Part shown: in pieces, positions 51,619 to 60,343 of the stretch
Layout of the letters: each line of letters begins with the position of its first letter
Position numbering within the stretch: position 1 is the first letter of the stretch
NCBI RefSeq assembly: GCF_025144335.1
Contig: NZ_CP083539.1
Span: 1,117,501 to 1,181,500 of the forward strand
Length of the DNA stretch: 64,000 nucleotides
From: Jannaschia sp. W003
Lineage (GTDB): Bacteria > Pseudomonadota > Alphaproteobacteria > Rhodobacterales > Rhodobacteraceae
Reading direction: 5' to 3'
Notes under the pieces: model-generated
Databases searched by the model: none
Told to the model about the DNA's origin: nothing
The model's input: only the letters and a program-made list of their open reading frames with translations
Position numbers and translations under genes: made by a program

Positions 51619-52350
51619 TCAGCCGCGCGCGTCCAGCCTCACCTCGGCGTCGCCGGCCTGCATCGCGCCCTCGGCGCGGTCGAAGCGCAGGTAGGCGAGC
51701 GCCCGGCCCTCGGACACCGTGTGGAGCGTGCCCGCCGGCTTGCCGTCCACCGTGATTTCCGCGCCCGGCGCGGCCGTGCCCTCCTCCAGCCGCACCCGCG
51801 CGAGGCCCTTCCGCAGCTCGGTCTTGTGCTTCATGCGCGCCGTCACCTCCTGGCCCACGTAGCAGCCCTTGCGGAAGTCCACGCCGCCGAGGCGCTCGAA
51901 GCCCATCTCCAGGATGTAGCTCTCGTTCGGGATCAGCTCCGCGCCGCCCTCGGGCACGAGGTGCTCGACTCGCACCGCGTCCCAGTCCACGGCCTCGGCG
52001 GAGCCGGCATCGTAGGCGCGCCAGCCCATGCCGGGGCGCGGGTCGGGCAGCGCGCCCTCGGGCGGCTCGCCCAGGCCCGCGCGCACGGGCCGGTCGGTCG
52101 CCTCGATCCCCACCTTCGACCGCAGGCGGTACATGCCGAGCCGCTGCGCCAAGCCTTCGGCCAGCGCGGCGGGGGCGTCGAGCCAGGTCGCCCCGTCCTC
52201 GCGGAAGGCGAGGAAGTCGGCGAGGTACTTGCCCTGCGGATTGAGGAGGGCGGCGTAGCCCAGCCCCTCGGCGGGCACGTCGCGGGTCAGGAGGCCGGCG
52301 AGGAAGCGGTCGGCGTCGGGGCCGTCGATGCGGAGGAGGGTGCGTTCCAT
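51619..52350 (-). CDS. ygfZ: YgfZ/GcvT-domain folate-binding protein
   Basis: A 243-residue tetrahydrofolate-binding protein of the YgfZ/CAF17 group that supports maturation or repair of iron-sulfur enzymes. The signature KGCYVGQE is in GVDFRKGCYVGQEVTARMKH, and the C-terminus has the short beta-barrel typical of the family. GcvT aminomethyltransferase itself is longer and lacks this motif. It is divergent from the class V aminotransferase by 111 bases. Confidence 0.9.
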   Translation of the reverse strand: MERTLLRIDGPDADRFLAGLLTRDVPAEGLGYAALLNPQGKYLADFLAFREDGATWLDAPAALAEGLAQRLGMYRLRSKVGIEATDRPVRAGLGEPPEGALPDPRPGMGWRAYDAGSAEAVDWDAVRVEHLVPEGGAELIPNESYILEMGFERLGGVDFRKGCYVGQEVTARMKHKTELRKGLARVRLEEGTAAPGAEITVDGKPAGTLHTVSEGRALAYLRFDRAEGAMQAGDAEVRLDARG

Positions 52351-52461
52351 GGGCCCGAGATAGGGCGCGGGGCGCCGGGGCGAAAGGCCGCGCCTCCGCG
52401 CAACGGCGCTTCCCGGCGCCCCGCGTTGACCCGCCCCGTGCCCGCGCGTAGCGATCCGCCC

Positions 52462-53658
52462 ATGAGCATCGCCCACGGTCCCCACACCCTCGCCATTCCC
52501 GGCCCCTCGATCATGCCCGAGCGCGTGCTGCGCGCGATGCACCGGCCGGCGCCCAACATCTACACCGGGCCGATCGTGGACCTGACGCATTCGCTGATCC
52601 CCGACCTGAAGCGGGTGGCGCGGACCGAAGGGAACGCGACGATCTACATCGGCAACGGCCACGCCGCCTGGGAGGCGGGGCTGGCCAACACCCACGCCCG
52701 GGGCGATCTGGTGCTGGTGCCGCGCACGGGCAGCTTCGCGGACGGCTGGGCGGCGGTGGCGGAAGGTTTGGGGCTGCGGGTGGAGTTCCTCGACTTCGGC
52801 AACCGCGACCCGATGGACCCCGCCGCCATCGGCGAGCGGCTGCGCGCCGACACGAACCACGAGATCCGTTCGGTGCTGTGCGTCCACGTGGACACCTCGT
52901 CCTCGGTGCGCTCGAACCTGCTGGCGATCCGCCGCGAGATCGACGCGGCGGGCCACCCCGCGCTGCTCCACGCGGACTGCATCGCCTCCATGGGCTGCGA
53001 CGTATTCGAGATGGACGCCTGGGGCGTGGACGTGGCGATCACCGGCTCGCAGAAGGGGCTGATGACGCCGCCGGGCGTGTGCTTCGTGTTCTACTCCGCC
53101 AAGGCCGACCGCGCCCGCGACCGCTCCGACCTCGCCACCTCCTACTGGGACTGGCGGCCGCGCACGAACCCGGCTGTCTACTTCCGCTACTTCAACGGCA
53201 CCGGCCCGACGCACCATCTCTACGGCCTGCGCGAGGCCCTCGACATGATCGTGCGCGAGGAGGGAGTGGAGGCCGTCTGGGCGCGCCACGCGCTGCTCGC
53301 GCAGGCCCTGTGGGCCGCGTTCGAGGCGTGGGAGGCGCCGGGCGGGCTAGAGCTGAACGTGCGCGACCCGGCGCACCGCTCCCACGCGGTGACGGCGGTG
53401 CGCCTGCCGAAGCGGGGCACCGCGCTGCGGGAGTGGTGCGAGATGCGCTTCGGCGTCACCCTGGGGATCGGGATCGGCATGGCCGATCCGGGGACGCCCG
53501 CGTGGGACGGCTTCTTCCGGGTGGGCCACATGGGCCACGTCTCGGGCCATGCGATGATGGGGACGCTCGCCGCCATCGACGCAGGTCTCAAGGCGCTGGC
53601 GGTGCCCCACGGCGCGGGCGCGCTGGAGGCGGCGAGCCGGGTGCTCTCGAAGGCCTAG
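52462..53658 (+). CDS. class V aminotransferase (serine-glyoxylate type)
   Basis: A 398-residue PLP enzyme. PGPSIMPERVLRAMHRPAPN (13-32), the phosphate loop in GNGHAAWEAGL, Asp in LLHADCIASMGCD and PLP-Lys198 in VAITGSQKGLMTPPG are class V features. Sequence resembles serine-glyoxylate/alanine-glyoxylate aminotransferases, which make hydroxypyruvate and glycine. A glyoxylate/hydroxypyruvate reductase-like gene lies 1.3 kb away. Its stop overlaps that of the opposing small membrane protein gene in CTAG (53655-53658). Confidence 0.85.
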   Translation: MSIAHGPHTLAIPGPSIMPERVLRAMHRPAPNIYTGPIVDLTHSLIPDLKRVARTEGNATIYIGNGHAAWEAGLANTHARGDLVLVPRTGSFADGWAAVAEGLGLRVEFLDFGNRDPMDPAAIGERLRADTNHEIRSVLCVHVDTSSSVRSNLLAIRREIDAAGHPALLHADCIASMGCDVFEMDAWGVDVAITGSQKGLMTPPGVCFVFYSAKADRARDRSDLATSYWDWRPRTNPAVYFRYFNGTGPTHHLYGLREALDMIVREEGVEAVWARHALLAQALWAAFEAWEAPGGLELNVRDPAHRSHAVTAVRLPKRGTALREWCEMRFGVTLGIGIGMADPGTPAWDGFFRVGHMGHVSGHAMMGTLAAIDAGLKALAVPHGAGALEAASRVLSKA

Positions 53659-53846
53659 TCGCGGTCCACCCGCACCCGCGCCAGCCGCGCGATCCCGCCC
53701 TGCACCAGCGCGCACGTGGCGAGCGCGGCGACGTAGCCCCACACGCCCCAGATCACCCAGAGCGCCATCACGAGGATCAGCCAGCTCATGGCGAGGAAGG
53801 CGTTGGTGTAGTCGGGCACCGGATCGGGCTGGGGACGTGTGCGCAT
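53655..53846 (-). CDS. 63-residue two-helix membrane protein
   Basis: A 63-residue protein starting MRTRPQPDPVPDYTNAFLAM, with two hydrophobic helices (about 15-35 and 37-52) and a basic C-terminus. AGGAGG lies six bases before the ATG at 53846. No family is recognised. It is the last gene of a minus-strand run (VOC, GhrA-like, HisC-like), 49 bases after the HisC-like stop. Confidence 0.65.
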   Translation of the reverse strand: MRTRPQPDPVPDYTNAFLAMSWLILVMALWVIWGVWGYVAALATCALVQGGIARLARVRVDRD

Positions 53847-53895
53847 CGGGGGCCTCCTTCCGGCGAAGGGTAGGCAGCGGCGGCGCCGTGGCAAG

Positions 53896-54996
53896 TCAGG
53901 CGCGGGCGTCGCGCAGGGCCTCCGGCAGGGCTTCGCCGAGCCGCGCCATGTCCGGCTCGGGGCCGCAGGACACGCGGATGCAGCGGTCGAGCGGGGCGAC
54001 GCCCGGCATCCGCACGAACACGCCGCGCGCGCCGAGGGCGTCGAGCACGCGGCGCGCGAAGGCCCCGTCCCGGCCGCAGTCCACGGCCACGAAGTTGGCG
54101 GCCGAGGGGAGCGGCTGGAGCCCATTGGCGCGGGCGATCCCGGCGATCCGCTCGCGCGAGCGTGCCACCTCGGCCCGCACGTGGTCGAGCCAAGCCCCGT
54201 CCTCCAGCGCGGCCAGCGCCCCGGCCTGCGCCACGCGGCCCAGCCCGAAGTGGTTGCGGATACGGTCGAAGGCGCCCGCGAGCGCGGGGTGCGCCACCGC
54301 GTAGCCCACCCGCAATCCCGCCAGCCCGTGCGCCTTGGAGAAGGTCCGCATCCGGATCACGCGGCCGTCGGTGGGGTCGAGCGGGGGGATCGCCTCCGCC
54401 GGCGCAAGGTCGGCATAGGCCTCGTCGAGGCAGAGCACGGTGCCCTCGGGGAGGTCACCCAGGAAGCGCGTCACCGCGTCCGCCCCGTGCCACGAGCCCA
54501 TCGGGTTGTCGGGGTTGGCGAGGTAGACGAGCTTCGCGCCGGTCTCGCGGGCCTTCGCGGCGAGGGCGTGCAGGTCCTCGCGGTCGTCCCGGTAGGGCAC
54601 CGCGTGGAGCGAGCCGCCGTTCCCCGCCACGTGGAAGGCGAAGGTCGGGTAGGCGCCGAGCGAGGTCACCACCGCGTCGCCGGGCGCGACCAGCAAGCGA
54701 ACGAGGTAGGCCTGCAGCCCGTCGATCCCCTCGCCGGCGACGATGCTCTCCACCGGCACCCCGTGGTGGGCGGCGAGGGCGTGGCGCAGGTCGTGGACCT
54801 CGGGGTCGCCGTACATCCAGGCATCGCGCGCCGCCCGCGCCATCGCCTCCACGGCACGGGGCGAGGGGCCGAAGCCGCTCTCGTTGGCGCCGAGGCGGGC
54901 GGCGAAGGGGCGGCCCCGGCTGCGCTCCTGCGTCTCGGGACCGACGAAGGGGACGGTGGCGGGCAGGCTCTCGGCGAGGGGGGTGAGGCGGTGCAT
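53896..54996 (-). CDS. HisC-like class I/II aminotransferase
   Basis: A 366-residue PLP aminotransferase. Residues ANESGFGPSPRAVEAM (37-52), NPDNPMGSWH (161-170), Asp191-x-x-Tyr194 and PLP-Lys221 in RTFSKAHGLAGLRVGY are as in histidinol-phosphate and aromatic aminotransferases. No other his genes are near, and it is in a run with a GhrA-like reductase, so a broader amino acid or keto acid substrate is possible. It starts ten bases after the GhrA-like gene ends. Confidence 0.85.
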   Translation of the reverse strand: MHRLTPLAESLPATVPFVGPETQERSRGRPFAARLGANESGFGPSPRAVEAMARAARDAWMYGDPEVHDLRHALAAHHGVPVESIVAGEGIDGLQAYLVRLLVAPGDAVVTSLGAYPTFAFHVAGNGGSLHAVPYRDDREDLHALAAKARETGAKLVYLANPDNPMGSWHGADAVTRFLGDLPEGTVLCLDEAYADLAPAEAIPPLDPTDGRVIRMRTFSKAHGLAGLRVGYAVAHPALAGAFDRIRNHFGLGRVAQAGALAALEDGAWLDHVRAEVARSRERIAGIARANGLQPLPSAANFVAVDCGRDGAFARRVLDALGARGVFVRMPGVAPLDRCIRVSCGPEPDMARLGEALPEALRDARA

Positions 54997-55006
54997 GGGA
55001 GAAGCC

Positions 55007-55945
55007 TTAGGCCAGCGCCTCGCTGCGGTCCACGAGATGGAGGAGCGGCTCGCCCGCCTCGCCCCGGCGGACGTTCTCGGCGATCACGCGGGCGGCCGTG
55101 GCGGGGCGCGTGGCCGAGGCGACGTGGGGCGTGACCGTCACCTTCGGGTGGCTCCAGAACGGGTGGCCTTCGGGCAGCGGCTCGACCCGGTGGGTGTCGA
55201 GCGTGGCGTGGGCGAGGTGGCCGCGATCCAGGGCCTCCAGCAGCGCGTCCTCCACCACCAGCGCGCCGCGGCCGGGGTTCAGGAGCACGGCGCCGGGGCG
55301 CATCCAGGCGAGACGGCGGGCGTCCATGAGATCCTCGGTGGAGCGGGTGTGCGGCACCAGCAGCACGGCGATCTCCGCCCCGCCCAGCGCCTCGCGCAGC
55401 CCGTCCTCGCCCGTGACCGAGCGCACGCCCTCGACCCGCTTGGGCGAGCGCGACCAGCCCGTGACCGGGAAGCCGAGCTGCGCCAGCGCGCTCGCGCAGG
55501 CGGACCCGAGCGCGCCCATGCCCAGCATCGCCACGGGCCGGTCCGCGGCCAGCGGCGGGGCGGCGTCGTGCCAGCGGTGCTCGGGGTTCGCGACGTGCGC
55601 GTCCATCCCGAGGTGGTGGCGCAGCACGTGGCCCACCACCCACTCCACCATGCCTTGCGTCAGGCCGGCGTCGACCATGCGCGCGAGGGGCGCGCGGAGC
55701 GTGCGGTTGCCCTCGACGTCCTCGACCCCGGCCCAGAGGTTCAGCACGCCCTTGAGCGCCGTGTAGGGGCCGAAGTCCTGCAGCGCGGAGTTCGGAGCAT
55801 AGACGATCCAGTCCACCGTGGCGGGGTCGGCCTCGCCGAGTTGCACGATCTCGGCGTCCACCCCGGCCTCGCGCAACGCAGCCGGAAGCACCTCGCGATA
55901 CTCCTCCCAGCGATTGGGCTTCGCGGCGAAGAGGACCCGCGTCAT
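55007..55945 (-). CDS. ghrA: glyoxylate/hydroxypyruvate reductase A-like 2-hydroxyacid dehydrogenase
   Basis: A 312-residue D-2-hydroxyacid dehydrogenase. The NAD(P) motif is AMLGMGALGSACASALA (about 139-155), the catalytic Arg in LLNPGRGALVVED, Glu in THRVEPLPEGHPFW, and His in TVTPHVASATRP. It should reduce glyoxylate or hydroxypyruvate. Its start overlaps the VOC gene stop by 4 bases, so the two are coupled. A serine-glyoxylate-type aminotransferase nearby could supply the substrate. Confidence 0.88.
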   Translation of the reverse strand: MTRVLFAAKPNRWEEYREVLPAALREAGVDAEIVQLGEADPATVDWIVYAPNSALQDFGPYTALKGVLNLWAGVEDVEGNRTLRAPLARMVDAGLTQGMVEWVVGHVLRHHLGMDAHVANPEHRWHDAAPPLAADRPVAMLGMGALGSACASALAQLGFPVTGWSRSPKRVEGVRSVTGEDGLREALGGAEIAVLLVPHTRSTEDLMDARRLAWMRPGAVLLNPGRGALVVEDALLEALDRGHLAHATLDTHRVEPLPEGHPFWSHPKVTVTPHVASATRPATAARVIAENVRRGEAGEPLLHLVDRSEALA

Positions 55946-56355
55946 GTGGCGAAGGCCGAGCCGGCGGGGTCGCGCATGCCCTTGAACTCCAGCGGATTGC
56001 CGAAGGGGTCGAGCAGGAACATCGTCGCCTGCTCGCCCGGCTCGCCCTCGAACCGGCGCGTGGGGGCGATCACGAACTCGGTGCCGGCGGCCTCCAGCCG
56101 GTCGGCCAGCACGCGCCACGCGTCGATCGTCAGCAGCACGCCGAAGTGGGGCATGGGCACCATGTGATCGCCCACCTTGCCGGTTGGGGCGTGGGCGAAG
56201 GGCTCGCCGAGGTGGAGGCTGATCTGGTGGCCGAAGAAGTCGAAGTCGACCCAGGTGTCGGTGGACCGGCCCTCGCGGCAGCCGAGGAGGTCGCCGTAGA
56301 AGCGGCGGGCGCCATCGAGGTCGCGGACGTTGAAGGCGAGATGGAAGATGCTCAT
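55942..56355 (-). CDS. VOC family protein (glyoxalase/bleomycin resistance fold)
   Basis: A 137-residue protein. It begins MSIFHLAFNVRDLDGARRFY, with a beta-alpha-beta-beta-beta unit repeated twice and metal-ligand candidates in His5, LHLGE and the C-terminal LLDPFGNPLEFKG (Glu). DFDFFGHQISLHLG is typical of a VOC group common in proteobacteria. Its reaction is unknown. It is the first gene of the run leading to GhrA-like and HisC-like enzymes. Confidence 0.85.
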   Translation of the reverse strand: MSIFHLAFNVRDLDGARRFYGDLLGCREGRSTDTWVDFDFFGHQISLHLGEPFAHAPTGKVGDHMVPMPHFGVLLTIDAWRVLADRLEAAGTEFVIAPTRRFEGEPGEQATMFLLDPFGNPLEFKGMRDPAGSAFAT

Positions 56356-56456
56356 GGGGCGGTGATGCCGCGCGGGGGGCGGGGCCGCAATTGGTTTGCG
56401 CCGTTGCGCGGCGGGCGGGCGGGCGGAGCGGCCCGTGGCGGGCCGGCCCTCCGGGG

Positions 56457-56483
56457 GAGGTATTTGGGAAAGCAAAGAGGCGC
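56457..56483 (+). repeat. left arm of an imperfect inverted repeat
   Basis: GAGGTATTTGGGAAAGCAAA and the following GAGGCGC are matched in reverse complement at 56596-56624, with a few mismatches and a spacer of about 112 bases. Similar GTATTT...AAGCAAAGA words are frequent between genes in Rhodobacterales, so it may belong to a genome-wide repeat family. Confidence 0.6.
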
Positions 56484-56595
56484 ACCCTACCGCGCGCCTC
56501 GGGCCCGCGGCGGGGCGTCTTCGCTTGCGGCCATCGGCTCCTCAGCCTGTTCCGCGACGAGGTTGATGACACGGCGCGGTTAAGGACACCCTAAC

Positions 56596-56624
56596 GCGCC
56601 CTTCTTTGCTTCCGAAAATACCTC
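56596..56624 (-). repeat. right arm of the inverted repeat
   Basis: Read on the minus strand this is GAGGTATTTTCGGAAGCAAA followed by GAAGGGCGC, the partner of 56457-56483. It lies just after the nadE stop. Confidence 0.6.
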
Positions 56625-56655
56625 GGGGAGCGCGAGGGGCTGGCCCCTCGCTCCT

Positions 56656-58320
56656 TCACGACGGATCGCGCCAGCGCATCGCGATGGGATAGCGCCGGTC
56701 GAGCCAGAACGCCCGCTGCGTCAGGCGCGCGCCGGGGGCGGACTGGAAGCGCTTGTACTCGGACTGGTAGATCAGCCGCTCGACGTGCTTCACGGTCTCC
56801 CGCTCGTGCCCGGCAGAGACCACCTCGGCCACGGACTGCTCGCGGTCGATCAGGCGCTGGAGGATGTCGTCGAGCACCGGGTAGGGCGGCAGCGAGTCCT
56901 CGTCGAGCTGGTCCTCGCGCAGCTCGGCGGTGGGCGGCTTGTCGATGATCGCGGGCGGGATCACCTCGCCCTCGGGGCCGAGGAACCAGCCGACGTGGTT
57001 CGCATTGCGCCAGCGGCAGGCCTCGAAGAGACGCGTCTTGTAGAGGTCCTTCACCGGATTGTAGCCGCCCGACATGTCGCCGTAGATCGTGGAGTACCCC
57101 ACGGCGACCTCGGACTTGTTGCCGGTGGTCAGGAGCATCGCCCCGAACTTGTTGGACAGCGCCATGAGGAGGAGGCCGCGCAGGCGGCTCTGCACGTTCT
57201 CCTCGGCGAGGTCGGGGGAGGTGCCCTCGAAGAGCGGGGCCAGCGCCTCGGTGACCGCGTCCACGGGGCCGCCGATGCCCACGGTGTCGAGGCGCGCGCC
57301 CAGCCGCCGGGCGGCGTCCGCGGCATCGTCGAGCGAAGCTTGGCTGGTGTAGCGCGAGGGCAGCATCACGCAATGCACGTTGTCCGGCCCCAGCGCGTCG
57401 GCGGCGATGGCCGCGACGATGGCGCTGTCGACCCCGCCCGAGAGCCCGAGGATCGCCTCGCGGAAGCCCGTCTTGCGAAAGTAGTCGCGGGTCGCCAGCA
57501 CCATGGCCTGGTAGTCGGCGCCGATGCCCTCGGGCTGGGGGGCGAGCGGTCCGTCGAGGGCGCGCCAGCCGTCCTCGCCCTCCTCGAAGGTGACGGTCTC
57601 CTGCGCCTCCTGGAACGAGGGCATGTGGAGGGCGAGGGCGCCGTGGGGGTTCAGCACGAAGCTGGCGCCGTCGAAGACCTGATCGTCCTGACCGCCCACG
57701 AGGTTCAGGTAGGCCAGCGGCAGGCCGGTCTCGACGGTGCGCGCGACCATCACGCTGTAGCGCACGTCCTGCTTGCCGCCGAAGTAGGGCGAGCCGTTGG
57801 GGACCACGAGGATCTCGGCGCCGGTCTCAGCGTGGGTCTCGGCGACGTCGTCATACCAGGCGTCCTCGCAGATGGGCGAGCCGATGCGCACGCCGTTCAC
57901 CGCATACGGGCCGGACACGGGGCCGCTGTCGAAATAGCGCTTCTCGTCGAACACCTTGTAGTTGGGCAGGTGGTGCTTGAGCAGCTCGGCGACGACGCGG
58001 CTGCCCTGCATCACCACCCAGGCGTTGAACGGCTTCTCGCAGCCCGGCGGCCAGACCGGGAGGCCGACGCCGAGGGCGGGGCCGTCGGCACATTCCCGAA
58101 CGATTTCATCGAGGTGGCGGGTGCAGTCGGCGACGAAGGCGGGCTTGCGGGCGAGGTCGAGCGGCTGATAGCCGGACAGCGCCATCTCGGGGCAGGCGAC
58201 CATGTCGACGCCCTCGTCGCGGCCCTTTTTCCAAGCCTGCACGATGCGTCGGTGGTTGGCGTCCAGGTCGCCCAGGGCGGGGTTGATCTGGGCGAGCGAG
58301 AGGCGGAAGCGGCGGGTCAT
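56656..58320 (-). CDS. nadE: NadE, glutamine-dependent NAD+ synthetase
   Basis: A 554-residue two-domain enzyme. The N-terminal nitrilase-like glutaminase has Glu45 in ACPEMALSGYQ, Lys115 in LLKHHLPNYKVF and Cys151 in GSPICEDAWY. The C-terminal synthetase has the ATP pyrophosphatase loop SGGVDS (294-299). It converts nicotinic acid adenine dinucleotide to NAD+ using glutamine. The ATG at 58320 is used; a GTG three codons upstream is possible. The FAD oxidoreductase gene lies upstream, separated by a hairpin. Confidence 0.96.
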   Translation of the reverse strand: MTRRFRLSLAQINPALGDLDANHRRIVQAWKKGRDEGVDMVACPEMALSGYQPLDLARKPAFVADCTRHLDEIVRECADGPALGVGLPVWPPGCEKPFNAWVVMQGSRVVAELLKHHLPNYKVFDEKRYFDSGPVSGPYAVNGVRIGSPICEDAWYDDVAETHAETGAEILVVPNGSPYFGGKQDVRYSVMVARTVETGLPLAYLNLVGGQDDQVFDGASFVLNPHGALALHMPSFQEAQETVTFEEGEDGWRALDGPLAPQPEGIGADYQAMVLATRDYFRKTGFREAILGLSGGVDSAIVAAIAADALGPDNVHCVMLPSRYTSQASLDDAADAARRLGARLDTVGIGGPVDAVTEALAPLFEGTSPDLAEENVQSRLRGLLLMALSNKFGAMLLTTGNKSEVAVGYSTIYGDMSGGYNPVKDLYKTRLFEACRWRNANHVGWFLGPEGEVIPPAIIDKPPTAELREDQLDEDSLPPYPVLDDILQRLIDREQSVAEVVSAGHERETVKHVERLIYQSEYKRFQSAPGARLTQRAFWLDRRYPIAMRWRDPS

Positions 58321-58376
58321 GGCCCGCACCTAGCGCGGGGGGCGGGGCGGGGGAAGCGGCCCGAATCCGGGGGGCG

Positions 58377-58409
58377 CCCCCCGTGCACCCCCCGTACACC
58401 CCCCGTGCA
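58377..58409. repeat. three tandem 11-base units
   Basis: CCCCCCGTGCA, CCCCCCGTACA and CCCCCCGTGCA occur head to tail in the nadE upstream region. It may be a replication-slippage repeat or part of the nadE leader/promoter. Confidence 0.7.
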
Positions 58410-58418
58410 GACGCGGAG

Positions 58419-58437
58419 GCGCCCTCCCGGAGGGCGC
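58419..58437 (-). terminator. hairpin after the FAD oxidoreductase gene
   Basis: GCGCCCT and AGGGCGC form a perfect 7-base-pair stem with a 5-base loop, nine bases after the stop in the direction of transcription. No T-run is present. Confidence 0.55.
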
Positions 58438-58446
58438 GCGTGCCGT

Positions 58447-59529
58447 TCACGCCTGGTTAAGAAGCTTGCGGTACTTGGGCACGAAGAGGTCCGCGCCCTT
58501 CATCTTGCGGGTCACGAAGTCGCCGGCGGTGAAGAGGCCGAGGAAGGAGTTTCCGCGCTGCGGCCCGAGGGGCACGAGGATCGGCGCCTTCGGGCCCCAG
58601 GGCCGGAACGGCGCGAGGGCCTCGACCCGGCGGCCCTTCGCCACGGCCCGGAGGGTGCGGCGGAGCCACGGAACCTGCCGGCTGGTGGTAACGATGGTCA
58701 TGCCGTCGCCGGCGTCGACCGCATCGCCGGCGGCGAACACGTTCTCCAGCGTCGAGGGGCGCAGCCAGGGATCGACCGCGACGCGGCCCGCCGCCGCCAG
58801 GCGCGCGCCGGGCAGGCCAGCGAGGAGCGCGGTGTCGGGGCGCGAGCCAAGGGCGGGGAACACGAGGTCGAAGCGGTGCTCCGTGCCGTCGGGCAGGCGC
58901 AGGGTGCCGGGGTGGGGCTCGGTGGTGCTCTGCAGTCCTTCGGCGCGGGCGCCGAGGATCAGCGTGACGCCCATCGCCCGCAGCTTGGCGGCCAGCGCGT
59001 CGCCGAGGGCCTCGGGCTGGTCCGGAAAGAGGCGCGGCGTGCCCGAGACGAGGGTGACGCGCTTGCCGGGCATGGCGTAGGCGATCTCGCCGGCCAGCTC
59101 CACGCCCACGGCGCCGGCGCCGACGATGGCCACCGTCTCGGCGGCGCGGAGCTGCTCGTGGGCGCGGCGGCTGGCGGCGCGGAACGCCGCGAGGTCGTCG
59201 CCCTCGGGCTTGAACGGCGCGCCGTTGGCGGACCCGGTGGCGACCACGATCCAGTCCGCGGCGACGCGGCCCCCGTCCGCGAGCGTCACGCCCCCCGCGT
59301 CCACCGCGGCGGCGCGGGCGCGGACGACCTCGCCGCGCGCGAGCAGGCGGTCGAGGGGGATGAGCGCGCGGTCGAGCAGCTCGGGCTCCACGACCGCGCG
59401 GATGGTCGCGGGGGCGTGGATGAAGTGGGTGCGCGGCTCGACCAGGGTGACGGCGGCGTGGGGGTCCAGCGCGCGGGCGAGCGTCGCGCCGACGTAGCCT
59501 CCGCCGACGATCGCGATGCGGGCGGTCAT
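58447..59529 (-). CDS. FAD-dependent pyridine nucleotide-disulfide oxidoreductase (NDH-2/FSP1-like)
   Basis: A 360-residue flavoprotein. FAD motif VGGGYVG (8-14), a second dinucleotide motif IVGAGAVGVELAGEIA (about 143-158) and FAAGDAVDAGDGMTI (the FAD ribityl Asp) near 285-299 are present. It lacks the redox-active CxxC of disulfide reductases, and its size is closer to AIF/FSP1-type or small NDH-2 enzymes than to typical 430-residue NDH-2. NAD(P)H:quinone-type oxidation is the best guess. The start follows GAGAGG. Confidence 0.82.
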   Translation of the reverse strand: MTARIAIVGGGYVGATLARALDPHAAVTLVEPRTHFIHAPATIRAVVEPELLDRALIPLDRLLARGEVVRARAAAVDAGGVTLADGGRVAADWIVVATGSANGAPFKPEGDDLAAFRAASRRAHEQLRAAETVAIVGAGAVGVELAGEIAYAMPGKRVTLVSGTPRLFPDQPEALGDALAAKLRAMGVTLILGARAEGLQSTTEPHPGTLRLPDGTEHRFDLVFPALGSRPDTALLAGLPGARLAAAGRVAVDPWLRPSTLENVFAAGDAVDAGDGMTIVTTSRQVPWLRRTLRAVAKGRRVEALAPFRPWGPKAPILVPLGPQRGNSFLGLFTAGDFVTRKMKGADLFVPKYRKLLNQA

Positions 59530-59602
59530 GGGATGCCTCTCGTTGGTGTGCGTTCCCCCCAAGGTAGGCGAGGAGCGCGGGCGAACGCGACCCCCAGCCG
59601 GC

Positions 59603-59617
59603 GCACCGGCCCGTGCG
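59603..59617 (+). repeat. 15-base dispersed repeat, copy 1
   Basis: GCACCGGCCCGTGCG, followed three bases later by ATGCGC. Matching copies lie at 59758-59772 and 60329-60343 in the same gene-free region. Confidence 0.55.
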
Positions 59618-59757
59618 CGGATGCGCGGGGGGGAGGGGGTGGCGCTCGGGTGCACGCGCGTGGGGCAGCGGCGGCTCGCCGACCCGGGCATTGGGTCGGA
59701 CGTGCGTGGAATCGCGGCGAGTCGGACCCCGTGACCGCAAGCGGGTGGGGAGGCGTC

Positions 59758-59772
59758 GCACCGGCCCGCGCG
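59758..59772 (+). repeat. 15-base dispersed repeat, copy 2
   Basis: GCACCGGCCCGCGCG, differing from copy 1 at one base. A shorter relative (GCACCGGCCG) follows at 59793. Confidence 0.5.
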
Positions 59773-60328
59773 CCGGCGCGTCGGGGGCCGCGGCACCGGC
59801 CGTTCGGTTCGCGGGCCCGAGGGCGGGGCGGTTCGGCGCCGCACGGGGCCGGGCGAGGAATCGCCCCTGCGAGGGCGGCGGCATCGGTGGGGCGTGACCA
59901 TGCGATGATCGGGTGTGGAGAGGGGTGGGCGCCGCGACCGATGCGTCGGCGCGTGCGGATGCGGTGTCGAACCGTTGCCCCTTGGGGCGAACGCGGAGGG
60001 AGTCGGCGCGCCCGCCTCTGCGTCCATGTCCGGGGACGCGCCGGAGCGGGTGGCGTGATCCTCGGGGGAGGGGCGTGGCTGGTCGGACCGGAACCGACGC
60101 GCTCGCAGGACGCGTGTGCGCCTCGGTGGCGGCCCAAGCGATCCTCGGACGCAGGCGTGCGGCGGTGCAGCGCGGCCCCGGCCCGAGCATCGGGACGCAT
60201 GTGTTAGGCGGCAACGGGGCGCACCCCTTCGGTGATCGAGCAAGAGGGGGGCGCAGGCTGGTGCGCTCCCACGCGCGGGAGCGGGGGTGGGCCGTTGCCC
60301 TCGGGGGCCGGTTGCGCGGGGCGGTCGT

Positions 60329-60343
60329 GCACCGGCCCGCGCG
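60329..60343 (+). repeat. 15-base dispersed repeat, copy 3
   Basis: GCACCGGCCCGCGCG followed three bases later by ATGCGC, as at copy 1. Confidence 0.55.

Larger units (their letters stand above)
56356..56655. other. 300-base gap between VOC and nadE genes
   Basis: The gap carries an imperfect inverted repeat (56457-56483 and 56596-56624) but no gene. The VOC promoter should lie at its low-coordinate end. The second arm is 31 bases past the nadE stop, so it may act in ending that transcript. Confidence 0.6.

Noticed and set aside
53896..54996. Dedicated histidine biosynthesis gene hisC
   Set aside because: No other histidine genes nearby; class I/II aminotransferases of this type are broad, so only HisC-like is claimed.
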